From Acanthosepion pharaonis (Eukaryota; Mollusca; Cephalopoda; Sepiida; Sepiidae): 64,000 bases of DNA. The first letter of the stretch is position 1, and the number at the start of each line of letters is the position of its first letter. This document shows, piece after piece, positions 22,218-34,340 of the stretch. The notes under the pieces are model-generated. The model saw only the letters and a program-made list of their open reading frames with translations, searched no databases and was not told the origin of the DNA. The position numbers and the translations under genes were made by a program. The stretch lies in the NCBI GenBank assembly GCA_903632075.3, contig CAHIKZ030001815.1, positions 1 to 64,000 on the forward strand. The letters are read 5' to 3'.

Positions 22218-22927
22218 TAGATGACTAAATAAATAAATAAAACGTTCGAAGACCTATCTCGCTACGTAGAGTTTCACAGTAGTAAATCTGCATTTCAGGA
22301 CAAGATAAACGTTTTGAATTCATTAGCAGATATCATATCTATTATAAAAGTTATTACATAATTAGTTTAAATTTTTGCAGTCAGAAAAATGTTCTATGGT
22401 AAAACAATATTAGATCACATAGACTTACTTGAAATTCGTACTTATAACAATAAAATATAAATTTATAATATTTGAATATTACAATAAAAACGTTTTCCAT
22501 TGACGAATTTTTAAAAATTATATTCAAAAATTGATAGGTCATTCCCATATATTTATATTTATGTATTTTTTTAAATCGATATCATATATAAATATCACAA
22601 CCTAGTAAATCCACTAATTGTTAAATTGTTATTACAGGTGTTGAGGAATTAGGAACAGAGATAGTAATGAAGAAAAGAAAATAAAAATTGGTTTTTGATT
22701 TTATAGATAGTGATTGACATTGCATTTAAATTTTGAAATGATTAAAGTTGAAAAAATGATGTCGAGAAAAGAACTGGCAGCATAGATCTTTAATTACATC
22801 TAGCTAGTTCAACAGACAATTGTTTAGACATTCTAGATAAAATACAAAGAATAAAAATCAATGTTAAATTATTCTGATTTTTTATGATTCTTATCCAGTA
22901 GTTTTCCTTCCGAAATTTTAACTTTTT

Positions 22928-22980
<53 letters not shown>

Positions 22981-24691
22981 TCAATAGTAATTTTTTTGAG
23001 GAAATTTATATGAAAAAGGTACCTAGAATTTATGATTTTAATAGCAGTATAGATTGGTGGCAAGGTCTCCTTTTTTATAGTTTTTATAAATGTAACTGTA
23101 GTTTCAGTAATAATTTCTCTTTCTCTGAAATTCAAATGTGAAAATCACTTCGGTTTCTTATAATGTCCAGTCAAATTTGATTTTCAAAATTTAAATCCAA
23201 TGTCAATCGTAATCTTAAAATATTTTTTAATTTTTCTTTTTTTGTTCTTTTTTGAATATTTTTTTTCATATTCTCTATATATTCACTTGATATTTTTATG
23301 AGTTGTCTTGTTTCACAAATGAAAATTTTAAAAAATGTCTCTAAAAATTTTTAATATATATATATATATTGGAAAAGACTACAGGGAGCGATGGATAAAT
23401 AATGAAATAATCAAACGCAAAAAAAAAAATAACACCGACAATATAATTTTAATAGATATAATTACCAAAATTACACGAAATTATATTGAAATAGTAAAAA
23501 GTAAATTTATTCTATTCAACCGCAACCACCGGACGACTTCGGAATCTTCTGAAACTTTTCAGGACAGCTTCCGTTTTTAAGTTGATGAATGATGCTGTAA
23601 TCTTTGCCTTTGGTCTTACAAGGCATTTTGTTTGTCTTTTTGTAAAACTGCGTCGATGAACAATTAAAAAGGGTGTTTTATTTGTTTTGAATTAAAAAAT
23701 GATGTAAGGCACGAATTCGCAAAATTTCTGATAGCCATTACTTGGTTCAAAATTGTGTGATGATGCAGAGTTATGCTGCCTGAAATTTAGTTTTCAAGTG
23801 GCTTTGCTCTTGAAAATGGTGGCACAAATTTTCCATTAACACAAAAAATTGAATAGGCCTCCGTATTTTTGTTTCAGGCCCTTCACCAACAAATTTCAGG
23901 AGTTATTTTCGTTCAAATCAGAACTATAATAATGGTTTTTTGAACTTATTTACATTCTTTAATCGCCATTAGAGTCATCCAACTCTTTCCAAATCCTCTG
24001 CCCGGTCCCTAGTTTGCCACCCAATGAACTCTGTTCGTATTGGATCTTCAATTGCAAATGCCAATCAGTACAGTATGCCGCATCCCAATATTTCTGGAAT
24101 TTTATTAATGCGTCATGGTGCTTTTTTGAACAGATGGTTTTGAAAATACTGTGAAGCCGAAAAATTCAAAAACAAACAACGTAATTTGGATTTTAAAAAA
24201 TATAAAATGACGACTATTTATTCTTCGCGCCATATATATATATTTGTACATGAACTTTTTAGGATTGGCATTATAATCCAATAAAATGAAGCTCTGACAT
24301 TTTAACTACTTGACACTTGTTGTCATGAACTACTTAACACCTTGATGACACGGACTATTTAACACTTTGCTGTCATTAGTCACGTTCACGGAACTCTGAT
24401 ACTCTCAAATTATGATAACTAAATCTTATGACGATCAATTTTTGTCGCAAAACGTACAATATTTGCTCAGTTGATCTTAATCAATCTATCAGACTGCATC
24501 TTAAACAGAGCGCAAATTGCCCCACCTTTTCTGCATGAAACGAAAAGAATTCACCTAATTCCAGTCTGATGGGAAGGAGATTTTCATTTTTAATTTTCTC
24601 TCCAATCTCAATTAAACTTTTGAAATAAAGAATGCAAGAGTTAAAGTTGCTCAGATAAATATCCTTTTATTTACTAAAATGTTTTTTAAAA

Positions 24692-24751
<60 letters not shown>

Positions 24752-25988
24752 ACATAATTTTGTGCTGATAAAATGAAAAAAAGGCACATCATGTTTTTAA
24801 AAATCCTAGGCAATTATAATAAAGCCTATTTCGTTGGGAACCTACAGGTCGAATTTTTTGTAATGTCTTTGCATATACATTACTTTTATATACATCCAAT
24901 AACAGTCTTTACACGACTCGGCAATCCGTCATCATCTATTAGAGAATGAGAGGTGATCGTTATGTTTGACGACTGATTCTTTATTTGACATATAAATATT
25001 TTTTTTCAAACACCATTTTCAAGTTTTTAGAATAAATTTGCCTTAAAAAAAAAGCCATGTCTTAAAATTTAGACCAAAACAATGGTCCCTTCACTTATTT
25101 TGAGGTTATTGAATTTTTTTTGTTTTTGTTCAAAAATTATTAATTTTGATTAATTTTATATATTTTTTAAATATGCGTATTTATTTAATCGTAAATTTGT
25201 GTTAGACTTGCTCCAACTTTATCTCCAATTTCCGCATATTTTAGGCAAATTTCATTACGTCAGCTCTGCCAACGATTGGTCCCTGGCAAAACGGCCGAAA
25301 GGTTACCTAGGTCCACAAAAGAAAACAAATGAGCACAAAATTGTCTCTATTCAGATCTATTTATTTATTCTGTTGTACCAAAACATAATATATATATATA
25401 TATATTATTAATTTATTGCATTTACGGCAGAAACTGTAACGTTCAATTGTCATAAAATATTTTTAAAACTCATGTAATGGATATTTTATTTGTGTAAATT
25501 ATTTTTTTATTCAAATTTGATAAATTACCATAGAAAAGAAATATTTCCGTCTGTAAAGAGATGGCTGTCTTCTGTCTGCAAAGAGATGGCGGTAAATAAT
25601 TTAAAACATTTTAATATGCTAAAATTAAAAAATGATGCTTGGAAAAATATATGCAAAATAGAGAATGATGTTTTTTTTTTAATTTTATCGTGTCTATATA
25701 GAAAGAATTTATATTTGTCTAGTCATAATTCTGTCGTAAGCTAGAAAAATGTTAGTATTTGATAATTTTAGACAATTCAATATTATTAGTTATGGCTTTA
25801 TTATATTAGCTTTATCTAACTTTTGTCATTGATGACAATTATTAATTCTAGAAATGAATAAAGGTTGAATGAAAATATACACTGTTTTATCTTAATAAGT
25901 CAAAATAATATGTTTAATTAGGAAATTAAAACTAAACCTATTTTTAATTTAAAAAATTGAAAAAGATGTCTTTTAAAATTATAATTTA
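22218..25988. other. Unassigned AT-rich stretch with (TA)n tracts
   Basis: (TA)n at 22931-22971 and 24697-24750, shorter ones at 23354-23368 and 25387-25405. Open frames here are mostly IYIYIY from (TA)n or AT-biased. A TTACGTCAG next to an inverted CCAAT box (CGATTGG) occurs at about 25256-25277, with no gene beside it. Confidence 0.3.
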
Positions 25989-26027
25989 ATTATTATTATT
26001 ATTATTATTATTATTTATTATTATTAT
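25989..26027. repeat. (TTA)n tract at the 3' side of an RLE-type LINE
   Basis: On the minus strand this is (TAA)n directly following the LINE 3' end. Confidence 0.95.
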
Positions 26028-27975
26028 TTTTATTTTTTTTTGATTTCTGGCGTTTACACATTTCTTTCCGGGTCCCGCCCAGGGACCTAAGGTTAGAAAT
26101 GGCATCATGACACTTTCCACTGACAAAAAAAAAAAAAAAAAAAAAAAAAATTACATAGATAAAGCCCTTCGTAAGGTGTGGGCTGTACTTGTCAGAACAA
26201 TTTTTTGTATCTCTTTTGAGGCATGGACTTCCAGGAATCCCTTCAATTAGTCTACTGCAATCTTTTTCCAACCAGTCCTAGGGCTCCAACTACAACAGGG
26301 ATTGTTGATGTTCCCATATGCCACATTTTCGAGATTTCTATTTCAAGGTCCTTGTATTTTGACAACTTTTTGAATATCTTCAAAGATACATTGCAGTCAG
26401 CAGGGACTGCCATATCAATAAGGAGGCACCGTTTTTGTTTGTGGTCTTTAATAACAATATCTGGCCGGTTGGCTTTGATTGTTCTGTCAGTGTGTATTGT
26501 GTAGTCCCATAGAATTGTAACAGGTCCTATCTCCGTAACCGGGTCTGGGTGGTGTTCATACCAGTTTCTTTTTTTTCCTTCCCGTAGAAGTTGCAGATTT
26601 TCCAGTGCAGATATTGGCCCACTCTGTCATGTCGGGTTTTATATTCAGTGGGTGCCAATACCGTGCAACCTGATACAAGATGATCAATCGTTTCTGGATA
26701 TTTATCACAGAATCTGCATTTTGGGCTGACACAATATTTTAGTATATGTGCTTGATAATTCCTAGTTAGCAAGCGTTGGTCCTGCGCAGCAAGGATAAAA
26801 CCTTCAGTTTCCGCTTTCAACCCTGCACTACGTAGCCACTGATGGGTACGGGTTTTGTCTACGACAGCTTGTTTGGTACGGGCAGAGTATTGGCCATGAA
26901 GCGGTTTATCTTGCCATTGCTTCTGTATCTGGTCGGTTGCATTCGTCTTTGCTGTTTTTTTTAGGTATTTTGCAGTTTCAGCCGGTGTATTGTGCTGTAG
27001 TTGCATCTCTACGCCCATTTGAAACTCCATTTTGAATTTGTTGGCTTCTTTCATTACTTTAAATAACGTTTTACTACTTTCTTTAATGTTCCTTGACGCA
27101 TACTTTTCATCATCCAGTAAATTGTAGTTTCCAAATATCTTTGGAGGCCAATTGTTGTAGTTTTGTAGGACAGTTCTCGTTGAACTAATCCTCTGCCTCC
27201 TTCGGATCTGGGCACATACAGACGATCAACATCAGCTTTGGGATAATGCATGCGATAGCAAGTGAGAAGCTTTTCTCGTTTGGCGTCCATTCGCTTAATT
27301 TCAGCTATGGTCCAGTTAAGGACATTAAAGCTGTATTGCACCACAGGGACAGCCAATGTGTTTATGGCTGATATCCTGTTTTTTGAGTTTAGCTTAGTAT
27401 TTAGTACCAGACGTACACGCCTGTAGTACTCTTTTTTATTTTTTTTTCATTTGGGGGTGTTGTATGCCATCTCCTTCGCTAATTCCTAGGTACTTATAAG
27501 CTTCATCATGCTCCAGTTCCCTAATCTTTGTGACAAAATCTAAATCTATTAAGGGTGTTTTTGTAATTCTACCTTTTCTTGAAAGTTACTTTTGCACATT
27601 TATCTAATCCGAAGTCCATACCTATGTCGTCATTGAAGTATTTTTACAATATTGAGGAGGCCTTTCAACTCATTGTCGTCTTTGGCAAAGAGTTTGAGAT
27701 CATCCATGTAGAGTAGGTGATTTGAATATTTTTTTATTTATTTGTTAACCATAGCTACTGTTTTTGAGTTCATGTGTAAGAGGGATTAAGGATAAACAAA
27801 ACAGAAGGGGTGACATTTTCTCTAAAAAGATTCTACGGGGATATTCAGACGGTTGTATATTTTGCCCCCGTTGTATTTTAAGGTATAGTTTGGTGTTCCA
27901 CATTCCCATGCTTTGTTTAAGGAAATTTAATTTCACAGACAAACTTTGTACATTTCCAAAGTCTTAAGGATCCAA
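26028..27975 (-). pseudogene. RLE-type LINE (R4/Dong-like), 5'-truncated and frameshifted
   Basis: Minus-strand order, 5' to 3': an RT region with MSPLLFCLSLIPLTHEL (about 27850-27770; normally QGDSLSPLLF), the catalytic YMDD box (27699-27710) followed by LKLFAKDDNEL, then EYYRRVRLVLNTKLNSK and VPVVQYSFNVLNW (27430-27310), a zinc-knuckle CRFC-x7-H-x4-C (26664-26717), and a PD-(D/E)XK restriction-like endonuclease with RPDIVI (about 26465) and LLIDMAVPADC (about 26400). Frameshifts lie near 27640, 27054 and in an A-run near 26567; the last separates zinc knuckle from nuclease. Such proteins nick the target and prime reverse transcription there. The 3' end (GGGACCCGGAAAGAAATGTG... then (TAA)n) and flanking (TTA)n fit an R4/Dong-type element. 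The RLE assignment is strong, the clade less so. Confidence 0.85.
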
Positions 27976-27986
27976 GAATGTGGAAC

Positions 27987-27994
27987 ATTATTAA

Positions 27995-28025
<31 letters not shown>
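27987..28025. repeat. (TTA)n tract at the 5' side of the RLE-type LINE
   Basis: Same strand orientation as the tract at 25989-26027, so the LINE sits inside one (TTA)n array. Confidence 0.95.
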
Positions 28026-28027
<2 letters not shown>

Positions 28028-28148
28028 TAGATACATACATACATACTGAAATTTTGAAATAGAATATTTCAAAAATATCAAACATTTCAAAAAAATCTAA
28101 AAATAACATCAACAAATATCCTTATGCATAGTTAGAGCCATTGAACTG

Positions 28149-28410
28149 GTGATAAAGATTATTATTAGACTAATTGAAGGGATTCCTGGAAGTGCATGCC
28201 TTAAAGAAATACAAAAAAAAATCTTCCTACGAGTACAGCCCACACCTTTCGAAGGGCTTTATCTATGTAAAATATGTCTTTTTTTTTCTTTTTTTTTTAA
28301 ATTCATCAGTGGAAAATGTCCTGTTGCCATTTCTAACCTTAGGTCTGTGAGTGGGACTCGGAAAGAAATGTGTACACACCAGAAATCAAAGGAAATAAAA
28401 TAATAATACA
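28149..28410 (+). pseudogene. RLE-type LINE, 3'-end fragment 2
   Basis: The plus strand matches the reverse complement of about 26035-26265: CTAATTGAAGGGATTCCTGG, CCCACACCTT.CGAAGGGC, TTTCTAACCTTAGGTC and GGAAAGAAATGTGT, then AGAAATCAAAGGAAATAAAATAA. Only the end of the ORF and the 3' UTR are present. The frame 28149-28403 reflects this tail and is not an independent gene. Confidence 0.75.
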
Positions 28411-29769
28411 TATATTACTAAATTTTTAAATGTTTCTTGCCTCGCCAGCTTTATGTAAGTAATTTTAGATTAGGAAATTCAAGTGGACTTAGTCTAATAA
28501 CAAAAACTTAATTTACCAAATATTTTGTCAATGCTGAAATCTTGTTTATGCAGATATTTTATGGTGCCAAGAGGACTGTTGCATAATATATTTTTATCTG
28601 CCCGTAGAAAGGAAAACGGATTGTCAAATACCTCAGCGTTATGGGTTATTCGACAAACCAGGTGCTTATTTCTATTTCCCATTCATTTCATGCTTGATTA
28701 ACAACATTCCAAAAATGTGTTAAATTTACCACCTCAGCAGTTCAAAAAAATCCTTGAATTTTTCTTTTTGATTTAATTAATAATTCACTTTCTTAAAAAA
28801 AAACTTTGACCATAAATCAGAGTGCAGATGAGAGACGTTTAATAGTTTAATAAATAAATATTTGTGACTTGAACATTATTTTTTATGATGGAATGTAAAG
28901 CGGGTCCTGAAAAAATTATCCCGCCTCACCGCGCGAAAAAACCAGAAGTGGGAGGAGAGAAAATTTGTATATACTAACTTGATGGTGACGTTCATTTTTT
29001 AATTTCTAGCTTGGTAAAGATTTTAATAATAGTATCATTATACACATCTATAAAACATGGAACGCGTAATTTCTTTCCATAATTAAAATTATTAACTATT
29101 ATTTCTCAATTGATCAGAGTATCATTTTTAGGTCAAAATTGTGGTCAGTTTCGTTACGGAAACCAACAAATGCGTTTGATGTATTCTTTTGCAGAATGTC
29201 ACTTTTATGTTCATATAAAACTTTTTTATTAGTTTAAAAAAAAAATATCTATGTACTTTTTTATGTAAAGTATTCCACTCAGGAATATTTAAATTTTATC
29301 TTTTCAATTTTTAGGTTCACTTAGTGTTCATATTAAAGGCAAGAGTGACAGAAGATGGACAGACATACAGTTGCAATTAAAGGCCTTTGCTTAAAAAATT
29401 GAATAGGAGAGCGTTGGGAAAGATATATAAAAAAATTTTTGAAAGGAAATTGGGGAATTCCATGATTAACCATTTGAAGGGACACATGATATAGAAAAAA
29501 AATCGCATTTTTTGAATTTTATATTCATTTTAATAGAAAAATAACTTAATGTCCCGGTTTATATATTTTTTATCCAACAAAAAAATATTAAAAGGGCAAT
29601 AAAAAGATCAGATAAAATAGAATTTTTATATTATTTGACATCAAATGTATTTTAGTAAATTTCTATTGAAAATCAGATATTTAATGTGTCTGTTGCCACA
29701 GAGAAAACATTGATAATTTTCATTTAGTAAATATTCATTTTTTTATTTAATGAAAGAATATATATATAT

Positions 29770-29804
<35 letters not shown>

Positions 29805-30426
29805 TATAAATATGTTTATTCAAATCCAAAATTTTTAACTTTGAACGAACTTAGGATTTATTCATTTTCAGATGTTAAAACTTTTTTCGAACAAAACAAA
29901 GTAAAAAAATTGTATGATAGGTAATGCCACCAGAATAAACATTTTACAATTTTTATAGCAATAAATTAAGTACTCGAAAATATTAAATTAAATTTCATAA
30001 ACGTTAATTGGGATATATTTTGCAAATAAATTCACAAAAATCGACCCCCAAAACAAATAAATCTTTTGAAAAAATACAACGTGATTTGTTAAAATGTCAA
30101 AAAACAAATAAACATTTTTAAAATTCGTAATCTGGATTTCTTTTTTTCAGATATTACTATAGATTAATCAATCCAGTTTATGAATCACATACACACACAC
30201 ACACACATACACAAACACAAACATCTCTATATGAAATATCTAATCATATATATCAACACAACAAAACCACACCAACACATAAAATTTAAATATTACGTCG
30301 ATATGAGCATATTTGTTTTCGAAGGATTTGTTCCTTAATAACAAAATAAATTGACAATGTATTTATGTACCAAATTAGAACCATCTGTAAAACCAGAGAA
30401 TTTTATACACACATCCATGCATATAT

Positions 30427-30428
<2 letters not shown>
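28411..30428. other. Unassigned; (TA)n at 29757-29803 and (CA)n near 30190
   Basis: No gene supported. The 62-codon minus-strand frame 28494-28682 is unrecognised. Confidence 0.3.
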
Positions 30429-30459
<31 letters not shown>

Positions 30460-30490
30460 ATAATTATTATTATTATTATTATTATTATTA
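30429..30490. repeat. (TTA)n tract
   Basis: Interrupted (ATT)n directly left of LINE fragment 3. Confidence 0.95.
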
Positions 30491-30955
30491 AATATTTTTG
30501 AAATCGCTCAGGCATCGATAAAACAATCAAAGCTATTCGCTCAGGCAAAGCGATTAAAGACCCCCAAAACAGAATGTGCTTTCTTATTGACATGCCAGTC
30601 AAGGCAGATTGTAATATATCTTTGAAGATCATAAAAAACTACCAAATTTCAAGGAACTTGATGAGGAAATCTAAAAAAAAATGTGGTACAAGATAACATT
30701 AATAATTCCTGTTGTAGTTAGAGCCCTTGGATTTTTGGAAAATATTGATAGTTCATTTAAGCGAAACTGGTAATATTCCTTTACATAAAGAAAAGGAGAA
30801 CAAATAAACTCAAAATACATCTATGAGTTTTTTTTTTTATTTTTTTTACAAAAATGAGCAGTTTAAAACAAATAAAATTTTTGTCCATAATAATCTTTTT
30901 GGGATCCGTAAGGAAATGTGAAATATACAATAGAAATCAAAGGAAATCCATACTA
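30491..30955 (+). pseudogene. RLE-type LINE, endonuclease and 3'-end fragment 3
   Basis: The plus strand from about 30517 matches the endonuclease region of the copy at 26.4 kb: TIKA, then CFLIDMPVKADCNISLKI (30570-30630) corresponding to CLLIDMAVPADCNVSLKI, then IIPVVVRALG. The 3' end GGAAATGTG...AGAAATCAAAGGAAAT at about 30909-30950 leads into a TAA-rich tract. Frames are broken. The opposite-strand frame 30375-30632 is an artefact. Confidence 0.75.
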
Positions 30956-31003
30956 ATATTACTACTAATAATTCTTTCTTGCTACTACTAATACTACTAC
31001 TAC

Positions 31004-31045
<42 letters not shown>

Positions 31046-31070
31046 TGATAATAATAATAATGATGATAAT
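30956..31070. repeat. (TAA)n tract shared by two converging LINE fragments
   Basis: CTA/TAA/GATGATAAT triplets between plus-strand fragment 3 and minus-strand fragment 4. Confidence 0.9.
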
Positions 31071-31545
31071 CTAATATTTCTTTTGATTTCTGTTGTATTC
31101 TCATTACCTTTCAGGTCCCAACCAGAGACTGAAAGGCTGAAATGGCATCATGATATTTTCCTGTTAAACGTTTTGTAAATAATAAATAAAAATAAGACAA
31201 CCTGATATCAAACACATTTTGCATCAATAAAGCCCTTCGTGATGTGTGATCTGTACTTGTGAGAACGAACTTAAGTATTTAAGGCATGGGATGCCAGTGA
31301 TCCCTTTAAGGAGTTTATCAAAACATTTTCTAATCAAGCCTAGAGTCTCAAAGCAAATGGAATCACTGATATTTGTGATCTGCATTGCATAATCTACAGT
31401 CATATGAAAACAAAACTGAGAAAAATGATTATTTTTAGTCAGAGTATCTATCGTATAAAACAAACCAAATTGCGATAGGACATCTGATGAACACGTGAGG
31501 GCCATTATGGCGTTTTTTTGCATCCATATTTTAAGACACTCGTCT
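31071..31545 (-). pseudogene. RLE-type LINE, 3'-end fragment 4
   Basis: Minus strand: GGGACCTGAAAGGTAATGAG.. CAGAAATCAAAAGAAAT at the left end, GTACAGATCACACATCACGAAGGGC and CTTAAAGGGATCACTGGCATC further right, the same ordered 3' landmarks as at 26.03-26.27 kb but more diverged. Beyond about 31350 the nuclease reading frame is barely recognisable. Confidence 0.6.
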
Positions 31546-31639
31546 ACATTTTTTAAATACTTTAACTTATTTTTTAAATAAATTAACTTATTTATATAAA
31601 ATGAATATAGTCTTATTTTTTCCTATGTGCTGTGTTTCT

Positions 31640-32460
31640 TCATACGTTGGCTCTCCAAAACGCCCTGTCTATTGTCACTCTTAATAATTGTTGTCTAATC
31701 TAAAACATATCCCGCCATCAATTTACTCAAGTATTTTATGCATGGTTTTCGTCTGTCTCTCCTGCCCTCAATCTCTCCTGTGAGTATCGAATTTTCGAAG
31801 TTCTCTTTCATCATGATGTGTATTAGACTGTTCAATTGTCTCTTAATGATACTAAGTATATGTCCATTTTGTTTCAATTTTCTCTAAAACTTCGTCGTTG
31901 CATGTCCAGGGTATTCTCATCATCTTTCTGTAGAACCATAATTCAGTTACTTGCAGTCTCCTCTGTATCTACGAGGAGATTGTTCTGCATTTCTTGACAT
32001 ATAGGACGATTGATAATTCATAACAGTTTTGTTCTCTTTTCTTTGCTTCTAAGAATGTTTTTCTGTTTCTTAATACATTGCTTAGCTTTTGGAAAGCATC
32101 TTTTGCTGACCCATGGACCTTCGAATTTCAGTTTTTCACTTACGCTCCCCTGTTAAAACAATTCCCAGATGTCTAAATCGGCGTACCTGGTTTTGCTATT
32201 TTAAATTTATATTTTTCATGTTGTGCTCTTCTATTTTATAACAACCATGCATACTGTTCTCTTCCAATTGAGGATTATTCTTTTCTTTACACTTTCCTTC
32301 ATTAACTTCTCTAGGAGTTCTTCTTCGTGCTTTCTGTGCTTGCATATCTAATATTGTTAAGACTGTGTCTTCGCCATTAATTACTTCTGATAGAACTTCT
32401 AATACATGAAGTATCATCTGGGTGTATAAGAGGAATACGTCCGGTTAGTAGTCACATCAT
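31640..32460 (-). pseudogene. RTE-type LINE fragment
   Basis: Minus strand, in order: VINGEDTVLTI and REVNEGKCKEK (about 32390-32270, a ruined YADDTVLIAD...LL.EV...C region), FRHLGIVLTGE (about 32190), a stretch corresponding to the K...LKCYV...YG..CWT region, WTCNDEVLEKIETKW (about 31900), then LTGEIEGRRDRRKPCIKYLSKLMAG (about 31790-31710). The order is that of RTE-type RT palm and thumb plus tail. Many stops and frameshifts. Confidence 0.6.
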
Positions 32461-33429
32461 TGGCTTAGATCTCTTTTTTTGGTATATTTACTGAATTCAT
32501 TTTCTATCCCCATGCAGGCCGTTTGCTGCCAGTATAGGTTCTGGATTATTCTAATATTCTTCCCAAATATATCAATGCTACGTAGTTGTTCCAATAGGTC
32601 TTTATATTTTATTACACACGTCATTGATTTATATGAAATTAAAACAATTTAAATTGTTTTTTTTTTATTCCCATTGTTTTTTCCGATAAAAACAAAAGCG
32701 CAATACATAAGTTAGTACGTTAAATTATTTTTGCAGCGAACAGGCTGAACTGTCTTTTTTCGACACGCAATAAAAACAAATAGTTTATATTAAAAGGCAA
32801 ATTTTGTAAATATCTATGACATAAATTTCGTTTAGCTTTTACAACCTACATTATGGCAGTCGCCAAGCCCGATACCCAGACGTGATAATGCAGCCCAACT
32901 GTTTAATCACACTGCTTAAATCACTGTATGATTGATATAGGTTCATATTCAGTCTATTAATTGTGTTTAGCCAAGCAGCAATCTTGCCTGCCTACTTAAT
33001 TTGATGATGATTGCCATAATAATCACACAAGCATTTCAGCTACTGCCTTTACCGGAAATTCACCTTTCAATGGAATTAAGGTTAACCAGGTTGAAAGATG
33101 CAAAGGAATATAAACAAAAAAGAAATGAAAATGAAAATGACTATGGGGATATGCATGGGTCTAGTGTGACTATATTTGTGAATAGTAACCGCAACTCATA
33201 AAACAACTGATAAGCGCCTTGTACAGTACGATAATCAACAATCTTTTCTCGCGAACTATTTCGCCGATAAAAGCAATTCGATCCTTACTAGGTGTCCCAA
33301 TAAATTCTGTTTTTTTTTTAAATTCCAGTTGCCTTCATGATGTAGACAATCATATCTCTCTAAAGAATCATTCATGTTTATTACCTAAGCATTCTACGTA
33401 TTATCTATGATTTATTGGAAAAGATATGG
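32461..33429. other. Unassigned
   Basis: No feature recognised. The frame 33001-33201 has no known similarity. Confidence 0.3.
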
Positions 33430-34340
33430 AAGCTGTTATCAGGCTTTTGAGAAAAGTGGTCTAAGGCCATGATGTCTTCTCAACTGACTTATTCAACCTA
33501 TACACTGAGGCGATTCTGCAAGAATTAAAAGTCCTAGCAGGATTCATTATTGGTAGCCACAATCTTAACAACATAAAGTATGCAGATGATACAGTGTTGA
33601 TAGCAGACAAGGAATAAAAGACTACAAGAAATCCTCCTGAAGATAGTGAAGAAAAAATAAAAGAAAGGAATAACAGTTGATTACGAAAAGAGAGATTACC
33701 TGCCTATTAGAAACACCCAGCAAGCAGATTAGAAACGGGAGATACTAAAATTTAAAAAAGTACAACAGTTTACCCATCTGGGAAGTGTTTTAACACCGAA
33801 CGAAAAGTGTGACACTGGAACCTAAAGGCGCATTGGAAAAGCAAAATGTCTTCCAAAAGCTAAGCAAATATAAAGTAACAGAAAAAAATCGTTAGAAACA
33901 AAGAAAAGTGTATTGAAATGTTATGTAATGTCGCTCTTCCTATAAGGCAGAGAATGCTGGACAATCTTCTTACAGATGAAGATATGACTTCAAGCAAAAA
34001 AAAAAATGAGATGTTTCTACAGAAGGTTGTTGAGAATAGCATGGACTGAATATGTGAGCAATGACGAAGTTTTAAAGAAAATAGAAACAAAAAGTCAGTT
34101 AAGGTTGAAATGAGGAAGAGAGAATAGACAGTTCTATTGCACGTGATAAGGAAATTGAGTTTGGAATATTTAATACTCACAGAAGAGATTGCGAGCAAGA
34201 GTGTCAAAGGAAGTCAAAGCACAACCTACCTAATACGCTTGAGTAAATTGTACATGCTTTAGAAGATATAACAAAAAAAATATTAAGAGCTACAAAGGAC
34301 AAGAAATTGTGGTAATCCAGGATCGTCAACATCCTGAAGA
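33430..34340 (+). pseudogene. RTE-type LINE fragment with intact YADD box
   Basis: Plus strand: FSTDLFNLYTEAIL (about 33477), KYADDTVLIADKE (about 33575, catalytic YADD), HLGSVLTPNEKCD (about 33775), RRIGKAKC, ETKKSVLKCYVMSLFL (about 33895), MRCFYRRLLRIAWTEYVSND then EVLKKIETKSQLRLK (about 34010-34110). Several stops and frame changes. Oriented opposite to the neighbouring RTE relic at 31.6-32.5 kb. The minus-strand 115-codon frame 33860-34207 is its antisense shadow. Confidence 0.75.

Noticed and set aside
23516..23626. 36-codon minus-strand frame with Cys, Lys and Gly (MPCKTKGKDY...)
   Set aside because: Composition is peptide-like, but it lacks a signal peptide and any known similarity; too short to support.
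33860..34207. 115-codon minus-strand frame
   Set aside because: Antisense to the RTE reverse transcriptase relic on the plus strand.
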